From NCBI GenBank assembly GCA_000733355.1, contig JNVV01000003.1:2424568-2488567 (forward strand): a stretch of 64,000 nt of DNA, in the 5' to 3' direction. Every line of letters begins with the position of its first letter. The first letter of the stretch is position 1. Shown here in pieces: positions 46,807 to 60,776 of this stretch. The stretch is from Falciphora oryzae (lineage: Eukaryota > Ascomycota > Sordariomycetes > Magnaporthales > Magnaporthaceae). The notes under the pieces were generated by a model. It had not been told where the DNA came from. It did no database searches and saw nothing but the letters and a program-made list of their open reading frames with translations. The position numbers and the translations under genes are program-made.

Positions 46807-47785
46807 CGTTTTATTGTTTCTTCGTCAATGACTACAAAAAGCCAGGGCCCCTGAGTGTGTGCTGTGTGGCGATGATGTCGTCGTTGCGTGCGGGGGCTAT
46901 GTTTTCTGCACAAGGCTTCCACGATGCACAGGCTGCAAGACGCGTGGTGGGGGTGAATTTGATTGAAAATGACGCGACTGGATGCGCGCGGGGGTTGGTC
47001 GGCGGGCTGCATCCAGGGCCCGTTGGCGGGTCGCTTTAGCGGCTTACGGGTTACGGGGGATACCGTTTAGCACACCGTATTTTCACTCCGGCTCGGCGTG
47101 CGTGTGGACGTTGGATCAATCGTCCCCGCAAGTTGATCCTGCAAGTGCATGTGCATGTTTGATGGCGACCGCCGACGCTTTGCTCATTGAGGCCGTTTTC
47201 AATGCATGCCGGGTCCGCTTTCACCTGCGCTGCTCCTCAGTTGTGCTTGGGTTGAGGCATTCAAAGGAGCATTATCCATCATTCATGAATCTCAATTGTG
47301 CTTTTTATGACATGGCGTGCCGACATTTCAGCCGCGTGGCGCCTGAGTTGACTTCGCTGGCTTCCATAACATGAAACATGTGCACTTGACGGTTGCCATT
47401 GCCGTGCCGTGCTTGGAGCGGGGAAGCTTCCCTGAGAACCTTCCAGCGACAGGCCCCACATGGGCGGCGACCTGGTTGATCCAGAGCCTCGGCACCAACA
47501 CGCATGCCCAAACGGCAGCCCAGCTTAGCTTCAGTCGTGGGCCAATGATGCTCCATGTGAGTGCCGTCGGCATCGCATCACATCACTCCCGCCTCCCGTC
47601 GAGCCACCAATATTTATCCGCCAATCCACCACCAGCTTTGTTATTGAAGATCCCTTTCACCCCCTTATCGCTGTAACAACACTCGCGCATCGTCTCTTTC
47701 GTTCAGTTGATATCTCCGTCCAGTCCGACACCCCCCCTCCCCTCTCCCATCGAATCCGAGCATCCCCCGAGCCGCCCAACCAGCC
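46807..47785. other. Divergent promoter region
   Basis: About 980 bp between divergent RPA2 and Lon. It should contain both promoters; a pyrimidine-rich leader (47700-47760) precedes the Lon ATG. No gene seen. Confidence 0.6.
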
Positions 47786-50700
47786 ATGGCCGCTCCGCCG
47801 GAGAGCGCCGTCATGGCCATTGTGCCCCTGCCCGACGGCACCGTGCTGCTCCCCGGCATCGTCCAGCGCATCCCCGTCAGCGCCCGCCGCGCCGACCTCA
47901 TCACCATAATCAGCTCCGTCTACACCCGGACCGCCGTCCAGGGCGGCATCGATTCCGTCCCCATCGCCTGCATCCCCATAGCATCGCCCCTTGTTGGCCG
48001 CGGCGGCCAGCGCCTGATTCTCGGCACCGACCAAACCGACAACCACGCCCAGCGTCCCGCCGACTACTCCAAGCTCAAGCGCGCCGACCTCTACACACAT
48101 GGCGTCTCTGCCAAGATCACCGGCTTGGAGGGCCGCGGGAACAGCGAGTTTTCGCTGCTCGTCGAGGGGCAGGCCAGGGCGAAGCTGGAGAAGGTGTACC
48201 GGGAGCGCCCCCATTTCGAGGGCAAGGTCTCGGTGCACCATGACGAGATCCCCTTCAACGACGAGTACCTCGAAGAGCGCTTCCAGCAGCTCAAGGCCCT
48301 GTCGCGAGAGCTCGTCAATCTGATACGGCTATCATCGCTCATGTCGCGATCTGCCAGGTCCCCGCTCCTGCTGAGACGGCTCGAGGCATTCATCAGCAAG
48401 AAGCAGGTCGCTGACGCAGGCGCCTTTGCCGACTTCATGGCAAACATCGTTGATTCTACATACGAGGACAAATTGCAGGTTCTCAGTCTATTCGACGTCA
48501 AGGACAGGGTCGACAAGGTCATTGAGCTGTTGGAGCGACATATTGGTGGCATCAAAAACCCAGTCAAGATCACCGCCATCGCCACGGCCACGCCCCTTCC
48601 CTTCCCAATCTCCGATGCGCCGGATCCGAACCCCGCGCGCAGGCGGCCTGGGAATGCCTCTCTTTTCCCGCCCTTCTTCGCGCCCCCGGGCGTGAACGGG
48701 GTGCCTGGCCGGAACCCGGACGACAAGGAGCCCGACGAGACCGAGGAGCTGCAGAGGAAGCTAGAGGAGGCGAGGCTGAGCCCGGAGGCGGCCAAGGTCG
48801 CTGCGCGAGAGATGAAGCGCTTGAAAAAGATGGTGCCGGCCCAGGCCGAATACAGCGTGCTCCGGACCTACCTTGAGACCCTCGCCGAGATACCTTGGTC
48901 GAACGTCACGGACGATCAGCTCGATCGTACCGCCCTTACACGGGCGAGGAAGCAGCTTGACGATGACCACTACGGCCTTGACAAGGTCAAGCAGCGCCTG
49001 ATCGAGTACCTTGCCGTCCTGCGCCTGAAGCAGTCGGCCAATGAGGACATTGACCTGCAGATCAGCAAGATCCAGGAGGTGCTGGCCCAGCCTGCCGAAG
49101 CCGAAGCGGGCAAGGACGACGCGGCAGCAAATCTGGGAGCGGTCAGTGCGGCTCAGGAGAGTATGGATGCGCTGCAGGCCAGGATAGATATGCTAAAGGG
49201 TCGGCGTATGGTCGACAAGTCCCCTATCCTGCTCCTCGCTGGCCCGCCTGGTGTGGGCAAGACGAGCCTGGCAAAATCGGTGGCGACGGCCCTGGGCAGG
49301 AAATTCCACAGAATATCCCTGGGCGGTGTGCGGGACGAGGCCGAGATACGAGGCCATCGGCGCACGTACGTGGCCGCAATGCCGGGCCTGGTGATCCAGG
49401 GCCTGAAGAAGGTCGGCGTTGCCAACCCCGTCATTCTCCTGGACGAGATCGACAAGATTGGCCACAGTACCAACCACGGGGACCCCTCGGCCGCCATGCT
49501 CGAGGTCCTCGACCCAGAGCAGAACGGCACTTTCACCGACCACTACGTCAACATTCCCGTCGACCTTAGCAAGGTGCTGTTTATAGCCACCGCCAATAGC
49601 CTCGATACCATCCCGCCGCCGTTGCTCGACCGCATGGAGATGATATATCTGCCGGGCTATACGACACTGGAGAAGAGACATATCGCCAATGAACATCTCA
49701 TCCCTAAGCAGGTGCGCGTGAACGGGCTCGCCCCGGACCAGGTCATCTTTGGTCAAGAGGTGGTGTCCAAGGTCATTGAGTGCTACACCCGCGAGGCAGG
49801 CGTTCGCAATCTGGAGCGCGAGATTGGCTCCGTCTGCCGCGCGAAGGCGGTCGAGTACGCGGATGCAAAGGATAGTGGAAACCTCGAGACGTACCGGCCA
49901 CAGCTGACGACTGACGACATTGAGCGTATCCTGGGGATCGAGAAATTCGAGGACGAGCTCGCGGAGCAGACGAGCAGGCCTGGGGTCGTGACGGGCCTGG
50001 TGGCCTACAGCTCGGGGGGTAACGGCAGCATCCTGTTCATCGAGGTGGCCGATATGCCCGGCAACGGCACGTTGCAGCTCACGGGGACGCTGGGCGACGT
50101 GCTGAAGGAGAGCGTCGAGGTGGCGCTGACGTGGGTCAAGGCGCACGCGTACGAGCTTGGCCTGGCCGCGGACCCGGCCGAGAACATCATGAAGAACAGG
50201 AGCATCCATGTGCACTGCCCGGCTGGTGCGATCCCCAAGGACGGTCCGAGCAGCGGACTTGCGCAAGCCATTGCTCTCATTTCCCTATTCTCCGGCAAGC
50301 CGGTGCCGCCAACCATTGCCATGACGGTAGGTCCTCCCTCGCGTCGTCCAACCACACCCGCCCAAAGTCTCCTTCCACCCTGCGCCCAGTCAGATCCACA
50401 GGCCTGGTTTATTCTTTTTATTGCTATTACTATGTGTCCATTTACGTGCGTTCTCGGGAGTGGCTTGCTAACACGAACCAGGGGGAAATATCCCTGCGCG
50501 GTCGGGTCACTGCCGTCGGAGGAATCAAGGAGAAACTGATCGGGGCGCTGCGGGCGGGCGTCAAGACGGTGCTACTGCCGGCCCAGAACCTCAAGGACGC
50601 CAAGGACCTGCCCCAGGAGGTCAAGGACGGTCTGACTATCATCCACGCCAGGTAAGGCTCGCTTCCTCAGGGCTGTCTGCCGTACGACAGCACACACCTC

Positions 50701-50850
50701 TCCCCCGGTCGCCGTTCTAGTGTTCCCGTTCCCGTTTCGCTAACCGTGTCGGCCGGGAGCAGTCACATCTGGGAGGCGATACGCCACGTTTGGCCCGAGG
50801 CCCATTTTCCAGGGGAGCCAAAGTATCCCGGCATTCAGGAGCGCCTGTGA
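47786..50850 (+). CDS. Lon protease, peroxisomal type
   Basis: ATP-dependent AAA+ serine protease for quality control of matrix proteins. Exons are 47786..50326, 50482..50651 and 50763..50850; 932 residues. The N-terminal substrate domain starts [23 protein letters not shown] with no mitochondrial presequence, which points to the peroxisomal class (LONP2/Pln). Walker A is GPPGVGKTS (from residue 486) and Walker B is [11 protein letters not shown]. The Ser-Lys dyad is S822 in DGPSSG and K863 in [14 protein letters not shown], which lie in different exons. The C terminus is ...[11 protein letters not shown] is a poor match to the (S/A/C)(K/R/H)(L/M) PTS1 consensus, so peroxisomal import is less certain. 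Introns are 155 and 111 bp. Confidence 0.92.
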
Positions 50851-53800
50851 GATGGGGGTTGGCGGCCCTCTCTTGCGCCTGGCCTACCCATCGTGCGGCC
50901 GCAGCAATAGGGCGGCCGGCAGGCAGGCAAAGCAAGGACTCTGAACGACCCCTCGAGGTGTCGCCGTCACTGTTTGCGCGCCCTCTCGGCTCCAAAATAT
51001 GCATGTCTCAGGTGCCTCACCTATGAGGGCTGACCTTTTCACCTGACAAGCGAGCGAGGTGTAATCCCGGAGCTGTGTACGGCTGAGACACGCTCCGGGC
51101 TGTTTTCTCTCCTCTCGTTTCTCTTTAAAGTGACCCGTGTCTCGTCTCGCCCACGCAAGTCGCCGCACACCCCCATGCTGTGGCGCCGCAGCGGACGGGA
51201 ACAAAGCAAGCATCACGAGTGTTGCATCACGGCGCCTCTCGCGTTGGACCAACAAAAAGAAAAGAAAAAAAAAACCCCCAAGAGGGAAAAAAATGTCTCT
51301 TCGTCTGTGGCGGGAAGACGTTGAGATGTGTCGCCTGTTGAAGTGGGGTTACATTCTGGGTGCAGGACGCCAGTGTTGCAGATAAACAACTGCAGTCCAC
51401 ATTCGACGCCCGCTTCCTCCAGTTTCCTTTTTCTCTCCTTTCGTCTATTTCCCTCTCCTCCCGCGTCCTTTGATTTCCTTGCACCGATGAGATCTATCTC
51501 TTGTGGATCGGGGACACAAGGCCCGCGCTGTGGGTTCTCTGGAGTGTTTCTCAACAGCGACCCCCGCCCGGCAAACACTCCCAAAAGCGGCTGCTGGTCA
51601 TCGGCTACCTGCTTGCTGAACCTTATAGGGGAGCTCGGAACCAGGGGCCGGCAGCAACAGCCACAACCCTTAGTCCTCGATCCACTCCGTTGGGAAATTC
51701 TACGTGGTTCCGTCCTTCTCGGAAGGCCACAGGGTGGTTTCCTCGCCATTCCGTGTACCCCGGACGGCCAAGTTACACACAAGCGGCGGGCAACCGCGGC
51801 GGCTGGCAAGCAAACGAGGAGAACGCGCAAAGAAGTAAGAAAAAGGACAAAGATGAGTTGGGAAATCTTGAGAACGTCAAATCGCTCGTTTCGGACGTGG
51901 TATCGGATATAGGGGAGGCAGTCCTTGCGGGACTTTGTACTTGTACATTCATCATGGCACCCCCTTTGCCCAGAGCCCCTCGGGGTGATGGCTCAGGCGG
52001 GGCCCAGCGTTCATTCCACTTATCCCGGTATCGGGCATATGCATAGTAGCGTTTTTCGAATTAAGATATCAAGCAGTCATTGCCGCAGGCTATTGTTCTT
52101 CCTTCCGCGTTTATTTGATGGCAGTCCGCCATGTTCATCCGCCCATATTTTCTACTACATGGCCGGGTGCCCAGGCTGCTGGTAGGTAGCGGAAGAAAGG
52201 GGAAGGTTGCCCCATGCAGAAGATGCGTGTGTGCCCAAGCATCCGGGACGTCCTTTACGGAAGGGTGTGTGTGTGTGCATGTGTATGTGTTGTTTGCTCT
52301 GTGTTTCTGTATACATATGTTGTCTGGGCGGGATCTCACGTTGCGTAACCCGCTCGGCTATTCTTCCTCGTCGAGCATTTTCCGTCGTCTCTCCAGCCGC
52401 CAGCGCTCCGGGCCACGGGCAGAGTCGACATAATGAAACATAAGGCGGCTCGTCGGAGTGAACCTCTTTGGATCATCAGTTATACACACGCACTAGACGG
52501 GCAGTATGTCATGGAGACGAAAAAAAAAAAAAAAAGAAAAAAAGAAAACCGGGTCTCTACCCATCAACTTTACTTATTCTTCGCCGCTTCTTTTCTCGTG
52601 TACGTTTTTCTTATACTGGCCCAGACGCACCCACCAAGTGGTTGTACGGCAGTGGCTTCACAAAGGTGCTCTCTGACAAGGGCTTAATCTCGAGCAGACG
52701 CTGCTCCTTTCTGCCAAAACCATCCATATTCCCCCCTCCTTCCTTCTTGTACTTGTTTGCGTATGCGGTGTGATGCTCAGCCACAGCCTGGTTTCCAAAA
52801 CATGACGTCATTGTTCTGCCTTCACTTTTCGGTTTTTTTTTTTTGGTTTTTTTTTACTACCATCTACATGCACTCGCCAAACAGGGCCACCGCGACCATT
52901 AGCTGCTGCAGCAGTTCACACCACCTCCATCTCCTACCTTCCCTGTTTTCTGCCCTAGGACCTGCAGTTTCCCTGTGTTCCCTCCCCCCTGCGGGTACCT
53001 GAGCCTCCGTCGCAGATTGATTGCGGCGGTTATTGGCCAGGGAATACATTGCAACCGCAGCCGCGGGCAACACGGCGCGGTGCCGGCAGAAGGAGGGCGT
53101 GCAGGAGACGGAGCGTGTGTGAACATTGGATGGCATGTACCGAGATGTATTTGCGAGCAGCCAGTCGGCCAGTTGGTCAACAGATCAGTCCTATCGGCCG
53201 AGCAACGTCCAGATTACGAATGTTTGCATCAGCGCGACCAAAGCGTGCGTGCGTGTGCATATGTGTTCATTTTTTCTTCTTTCCTTTTTCTTGCGTCCGC
53301 ACCCATTTTTCACGTACCGTGTTCGTGTCATCAACAAAAGACCCTAGGACTGGAAGGTGCCGCGGGCGGCTGGACAACCGCAAAAGCGGCCCGGAGCCTC
53401 TCACACCACAAAGATGACCGCATGCACTAATGACGGACCAACGCCGCATGGTTTGATGAGAGAATAATAAAACGAAAGGCTATCGAAAAGAAAGATGCAA
53501 GACGCTCGACCTCTTCTCTCCGTGCACTTTGCGCGGATGCGTGCGCCTCTAATTGGGAGTCGCCATTTCCTTTTCAGCCCGTTGGCCGTGCGCAAACACC
53601 TAGAGAGATGCAGTCGAGCAGCTGATTCGATTCCTGGGCTGCTGGCTCGGTTCGTTTGACGTCGGAATCTCCGCCCACCGTGGGTTAACCCGTCGTGGGA
53701 AAAAAGGAATGAGTGCAAATGAGTGTTGACAGAAGTCTCCTACGCAAGCCACAGGCGTCCCCGGATTGGCCGCAGCCCGGCGAACGACTCGACGACGAGA

Positions 53801-56800
53801 TGGGCAGGTGCTGGGCCCCATTCCCCAGCCCCTGAACACATGCGGTGAATGAAGAAGACAGGAAATAAAGGGGAAAAGAGGAATGAGAGGCCAAAAGCAA
53901 GTATGAAGGTTTGTGGACGGAGGATGGTTCCGAGTCCGACTCCCTCCTTTCCATTTGATGCATGCAAAGCGTGACCCCAAGGGCTATCATCGTCGGCACG
54001 TGCGCACTGCACCTCGACGACGACCGGTGGCATCTCGAGTCAACGGCCGGGGCAGCGGGGCTGCTGTAGGTGTCATACGCACAGGCGAGAGTTGCCGCCC
54101 CGGCTTTGCTTCCGAGGCATGAGATTCGCTGCGTCAGGTCAACGTGCCTCCTGTCCGGGTGGAGCGAAGGCAAAAAAAAAAAAAAAAAAAAAAAAGGTCT
54201 CAACTTTTGCTAGCAGCAAAAAGGAAAAAAGTGGAGTCGCTCGGCAGGAGGAGGTGGTGGACCAAAAGTCGAGGTGGTGTTCAAGGACATATGCGCTGCT
54301 TGCTGGGTGGCCCACCCCTACCTGACCTGACAGCCAGGCCGGCCCCCAGGCACACCACACGCCGGCGGATGGATGGATGACGGGCCCCAGGGCTGGGAAC
54401 CGCGCATCGGTACCAATCTTTCCGTGCCCCCTTCCGCTCGCCTTGCCCGTCAAAAATCCTCCCCCATCCGCCTGAATGTTCCGCTGTCAGTGTCACCAAC
54501 GATCGCCGAACTTTATCCACTCGCATGAACCATTGTGATCCCGGGCGCTTTTTTTGGGGGGGCTTTCTTGTTCCCCGCCCGGCCGGATAGGAACTGCAAG
54601 GGGGAGGGGCGTGGAGGAGGGGGGTGTGAGTTTGCGAAAAGAGGAGGACATGGAAGTTGTCGGAGCAAACAAGAGACGAGAAGAAGAGGCGAGGCGCGTG
54701 TGTGAAAAAGGAAGAAGGATGAAGCGAGAATGTGGAAAAATGACAAGAAAAAAAAAAAAAAGGAGAAAGAGAAAGAGAGAGAGAAAGCGCTCGTCTTTCG
54801 CGGGAGCGAGAGCAGGAGGAGCGAGCGTATCCGCCCAGCTTTGTGTGCGCACCTCTCTTCATCTCCTTCCGTTTTTTTTTTTTTTCCAAGCGGCGGAAAT
54901 TACCATTCTGTTGCGCCTTTTTGTTGGTGACACCCGACCAGTTTGGTGTTGATAGGCAGATTGATGCCATTGATGGAGCCAGCGTGGAGCAGGTCGGCGG
55001 CAGCACAGCGGACGGACGGCAGAATTTCCCCTGTTGGATTGACTGCTGAGGCACACACAAGGCACGATACGGATGTCCAGCCGTCCAGCCTCCCGTCGCG
55101 GCTTTTCGTCTGATCTTTCCCCGTTATCACCCTTAGAGTTCCGTACTATTGGCTCTCGACCCGATGGCAAACGCCCGGGCCAAGCAATAAATCCCCCGTG
55201 TGGCAGTGCCGCCGAACGACGGTGCACACCATAGTTTTGTTTATTATCACCATTATCAGCGAAAGCTGTCTTTCCTGGCCTCGATAACGAGCCTCTACGC
55301 ACGCAAGGACCGATCGTGCAGTGCAGTGATGCAAGGGCTGGCCAGCCCCGACCAGAGCAGCGCCAAGCAAATGGATACTTGGAGCAGGCAGGGCCGCCCC
55401 ACACTCAACATGAACTCTTTGCGATATGGTGGTCCCCGACCTTCCGCGGCCCGCCGTCTGGCTCTCCGCTGGGACGCTCCTCCGGGCGCATTGACGCCCA
55501 GCGCTCACGAGGCCTCGCAGCGGACGATCGCTATCACGAGCGTCGGGTGTCCTGAGCAGAGAACGGCCAGGAAGGGCAATGCACCCCCGCCGGCGGCCGT
55601 GGGCAAAACGGGGCGTCCGGATCCAGGCTGCAGGCGACGACGACGAGGAGATGCTACCGGTTTCCGAGCCCCAACCTGCTCCATGCACGTCGTCTTTATC
55701 CATGTCCCTCCCATCAGTCACACATCTTTGGTTCCCCCGTCTATGCTAGTGCCCTTATGTGTAATCCGGCCGGCGACTTTCCTGTAGTCTGGGACACACA
55801 AAGGGCACTAGCAGGGAGTCCTCGACTTGCAAGAGAGAAGAGAAAAAAGGGCCGAGGCGCAAAAGCTGGGTGCATCTTGCAACGCGGGGGTTTCCTTGCA
55901 CTTTCAACGCCTAGAATTGTCGCGGGTTATTTTCCCGGTACCTTCGCACCCCCTTGCTCTGCTGGTAGGGCCAGGCCAGGCCTGCGAGCCCACCCACGAA
56001 CTCCGGACGCGGCTGGCTGTTCCTGAGCCCGAACCATGGTACCGACTTTTTACGCAGAATGACCAAAGAGGCGTGACATTCGCGACGCCCGCCAGTCAGG
56101 AGTAATAAGAAACACACGCAAGGGCCAAAGGGACGGAAAGAAAAGGGCACAGACAAAAGGATAAAAATAAAGTCAAACAACGGCAAAAAAAAAAAAAAAA
56201 AAAATCCCACCCCAGCACGAAGATCATTGATGCATCCCACCCGCCGCCCCCATGATCCCGTTTTTGCCCGTATTCTACCTGCAAAGACCATAATGGATAT
56301 TATCCGTGCGGCTTTTGGTTGAGGATTGGGGGCAAGCGCCACTCGATTCTTTTTTCTTTCTTGTTCCTGGGTGTGTGATTCCGCATGAACTTTGAAGGGA
56401 AGATGGGTCCCTATTTTTCTAGTCGCGCGTGTGCGCAACGGGCATGGAGGCACGCATACCACCACCCCCAAGTGCGGGACCCAACCGGGTGACGACGGGC
56501 CCAAACGAAATGAAGGCACTTTATGCCCTCCGGATCTGCTTTGCCTTGGGGCTTGTCGATCGCCTGATCGATTCGAGCCGATTAACTGGCAGATACAGAG
56601 GGAGCGTGAGTATGTAGTACCGCGGGAGAGAAAGCTACAATACATAGGAAAAAGTGAATAAATAAAAAAGAAAAAAAAAAAAATAGGTTGTAAGCAAGTT
56701 TCCAGCTCCTTGGCCCCAGCCACCCCGGCCGAGGTGACGTCCAAAGCGGGAGGTCGAAGCGCCGCCAGGAGACATCGAGGCGATGGGGAGAAAGACAAAC

Positions 56801-58640
56801 CCGCTCCACAGCGGCATATGCATGGCAGTTCCTTGTACCGTACACTTCACTCGCACAAGTGAGCAGGCGCATTGTTTGATGCAACCCGGCGCGGCGTTTA
56901 CACTAGCAAATACCATGGAATGGGCATCCATGTATGCATCGTAATGGATATGCAACGCAAGTCATTGGCCGCCCCCTCTCTCCTCCTCCCTCTGGACCGT
57001 CCGTCCCCATACTTTTATTCCCACCTGTCTTCCTCTCTATACGCCTTACGCCGCGGTACGGGCATTGTTTGGTGTTGAAAGGATGTGTCTGGTGAGGCTA
57101 CACCGTCGAGTTGAAGTTGCCGAGTTTCATCCCGTAGTATGGGGTTGGATGTGTTTCTTTTTCTCGCCTTTTCTTCACTCTTTTTTTTTTCTTCCTTTCC
57201 CCGCGAGGATAGTTTACCAAGGATAGGCGGGGATTATCTCGGTCCTGCGTCTCTCTCGTTGATCCCGCCCTCACTTGGTAGCTTTGGCCCCATGTAGAGA
57301 TCGGCAATTTGCCCTGAACCTGGCCGACGTGCCTTTTATCGGATGATAAAAAAGGGCCGGCTGCGTTGGTTCATGTTTGTTTGTTGGTCTTGCTGGACTT
57401 TTTTGCATACGAGGAGAAATATTAACTCTCCGAGGCGCGTGGAGAGATGATATTGCGCGTGCGCAATTTCCCAACACAAAGCAAAACTCCGTCACAGCCA
57501 GCCCGGTGCCTATACGAGCCTCCGGAGGGAATCAACAGGCACAAACATACCCAGACCTGGTCGACAGGCAAACGGGCAGGCATCCGGTTTACCTTAGTCA
57601 GCTGTGAATCATGGAGATTTTCCTGGGGGGCTTGTCGGGAGTGTGGGCAGCGTTTATTTTCAGCAACCCTCTCCGTCGCCAGCTCCTCTTTTTCTCAGGC
57701 GAGAGCGGGGAGGATGCGCTACATTGAGGTGTGTCTCGGAATACCGATCAGACGCCACTGTCAACAACCGAACGAGCGCTGAGACATCCTGGGACGACTG
57801 GCAGGTTCGGTTGCCCGGGTTGTGGAAACGCTAAGCTTTTTTTTTTTTTCTCTCTCTCTCTCTATTATTTTTTTTTCTTTCTTTTCTTTTTTTGTTCAAT
57901 CTATTCAATGCTTCCCTACAACACCCACGACCAGCTTTCGCTTCGCTTCGGCTAGCTTCCCGGCTGCAGTTTTCCCAAGCTAAAGAAATAGGACAAAAAA
58001 AAAAAAACGTCCGGGTATTCTCAGTTTGAGAATGAATGTCGTAGTTGGCCATGCAAGGGCTTTCACCTCACCAGCTCCATGAACGTTGCTGTTCCGAAGG
58101 ATTGACGACAAAAATGTCAGGGGTTCCGGTTTGACCAAATCCCTGGCGCTTATTTCGCCCAGATAAAACGGCTCGACTGCAAGGACCAGGGTCTGGGAGG
58201 CTGCCGGTTCGGTCGCATCAGGCATGCTGAGGGCCAGGGATGACTGAAGTGTATGGCGAGGTATTGATATCGCAGCCAAGTTTGTGCGGGCCGGCAAGTC
58301 TCCTCGCCTCCCCCGCCCAGCCCGGTGGCTCTCTGCAGCGTGCTCTTTTGATTCGGATCTCGGTTCGCATCGCCAGTCGCACGCGTAGGCAGCCCGACAT
58401 GTGCGTGCGTGCCTTGGGCCTGGAACGTGGGCCACAAAAAGAGACCCAGCGATTGAAAAAAAAAAAAAAAAAAAAAAAAAAAACGGGAGGCAAAAATGCC
58501 TCTGATTGTGATTCTATTTTCGATACAGGGTCGTATGCCCGCGTATCCATTCGTACTTTATTCGTCCTCGGATGGAGAACATAAGGTTCGGACCTGATGA
58601 GGGCCACGAATAAGACACACCCCTAGGGCTAACAACCAAT

Positions 58641-58668
58641 CCATACCCGCCTACCCGCCTACCCGCCG
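58641..58668. repeat. Short tandem repeat, CTACCCGC-like unit
   Basis: Three near-perfect 8-bp units (ATACCCGC, CTACCCGC, CTACCCGC) followed by a partial unit. Confidence 0.85.
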
Positions 58669-59840
58669 ACTATCTTTTCTGACACGCAGCCAATCATCCA
58701 ATAGGTGGCGCATTAGTTCGTGACGGCATCTCTTGATGACAACCGCTCGCCTTGCTGGCGGTAGCATGCATGAACAGTTGCAATCCCACAGTGGGGTTCT
58801 TGGAGGTGTGGAGAGGCGAACAGAGGGAGGGGGGGAAATCTCCGGGGCAGGGCGGCTACTGGATCCGGGTGAAATGCAATGTTATCTGCCGCCCTCCATG
58901 GTCTTGTGCGACAAGCCCGGGCTGTCCAAACGGGCCTGCGATACTCGCTGGAGTTCCCAACCGGGAAACCGGGCCCCATGGGATTGGAAGAGGGCCTAGC
59001 TGGACGTGACCGAGCCGAGCATCGTTATCACACGCCGTAACACCGGGTATATCCATGACTTTGTGTTAATTTTTCCGTCGTGATTTTCATATCTGATCCT
59101 CCCAGGGCATCCCCTGTCGCCGCCGTATCCACGCTCTCCCTGGCGTCATCGAAATCTCCCAAGCCGCCGATGCATATCCTGCACATTGACGAAATTACCA
59201 CCTGGACCGGGCGAAGGGCAAGGGTCGGAAACTAAAAAGACCTCCAAGGTCCATGCCAGTAGGCATCTGAGCTATGTATAATGTTATGTGCTTTCGTCCT
59301 TGGCCGTGCCTCAGGTCAGCCTGCGACATTCCGCTGCCGGAGCCCACTCGACCTTGGTGGAGCAGGCGTCGGGATCGACCTTTTTGGGCGGTTCAGGAGT
59401 TCCCTGGATAAATCCTGGCAGTGGTTGGGGAGCCGTTGACGGAGATCTGACGGGGAACGAAGCCGAAAGAGAAGGAGTCCAGAAAAAGTCGACCACTGTA
59501 GCTTTTGTTTTATGCTGCAAGGGAATCCCGGGGGAGGAGAGGGAGATTGAACCCAGATAATCATCTTCAGGGCTGCCACCTGTAACAAGCGAACTCACTC
59601 TGCACCCGACGTTGGCAACAGAGTTTTGACGACTCGTGAGCAGGCGGCCTGTGCCATCCATGACCTCACGTTTCTCCTTCAGCGGAGGGCGGGATGGGCC
59701 TGTTGGACCTCCCAGACTCTGCATCTCCGGATGAGTGAGAGTGGGTGAGTGGGGCGTTCCCCCACCATCCTTGGTTCCCAGTCACCTCCCCGGGTCCCGT
59801 GGGCGCCCGTCAGACGTGAATCTACCGGGGTCCCCAGGCC

Positions 59841-59875
59841 CGTCAAGCGTCAAGCGTCAAGCGTCAAGCGTTCAG
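59841..59875. repeat. Tandem repeat (CGTCAAG)4 plus one degenerate unit
   Basis: Four exact 7-bp copies of CGTCAAG followed by CGTTCAG, in sequence with no other feature. Confidence 0.95.
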
Positions 59876-60754
59876 GGTCAGCCACTCGAAGCCGGCGTCA
59901 TCGCATCCCAGTCAAATAGGGGTGACGGGGAAAAGAAAACAGGAAAACAATTTTTCGCTTTTCTTTTTTATCTCGTCCTTGAGCCGAGCTGTCGGAAGAC
60001 ACTAAGCACTGACCACCCGTGCAAATCCCAATGAATTGGATACGGTATTTTAGCTCCCGACGAGCATTGGTTGTCAATGCACACCGTGAACGCCTGTTGG
60101 GTTACCTTGTGCCGACTGACTTGCACCCTCCCTTGATCGCTTGATCGGCCGTTGTCTTGCAAATCTGCTACAGGGGCAAGGACAACATCAGGAAAAGAGA
60201 GGAGGAAGAAAGCAAGAACAAGAGAGAGAGGAAGAAGAGAGAAAATTTCAGATGGTCCACCGCTTTGTGCATAACGCCGATAATAGTCGAAACCGTTTGA
60301 AGCTTCTTCGTTCTGCCATCCCAAGTTGGGGGTGCACGAAGAAAAAAAGAGAAAAAAAGATGAACCTTCACACGACACCCGCCGACTGCCGTCTCTTTGA
60401 CTCTCCAGTAGGCGGTGCCCATCCACTCATCCAGGTGCCGGCAGGTCGAGGCCGATCAAGCCGAGCCCCTGAGCGAGGAGGTGCGCGTGCCGGTTCTGGC
60501 AACTCGCCGGTGCTGCCCTTTTTTGACATAACAACGGGCGGGTCGCCTCTGTAGATCCGACCTGATCCCCACCGTTTGGGCACCCTGCAATGGAGATTGC
60601 TTCTATTTTAATTTGGTGCCATGCGACGCGCCTGAACGACCGACGGCCAAAGTCGGCGAGCATTGATGATTCACGAGACGTTATCGGAGATCCGCACGAC
60701 TCCAGCCATCAACCGAAAAGGCCCGAACTTCAGGAGGCAGGTAGGTGGCCCACG

Positions 60755-60776
60755 GGGCTGGGCTGGGCTGGGCTGG
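60755..60776. repeat. (GGGCT)4 tandem repeat
   Basis: Four direct GGGCT units within CACGGGGCTGGGCTGGGCT. Confidence 0.9.

Noticed and set aside
54281..55060. 259-codon minus-strand frame
   Set aside because: Low-complexity Ser/Phe-rich translation of pyrimidine tracts, with no homology I can recognise and no plausible splice structure.
55911..56798. 295-codon minus-strand frame
   Set aside because: Runs through poly-T tracts giving poly-Phe; no domain or good start context.
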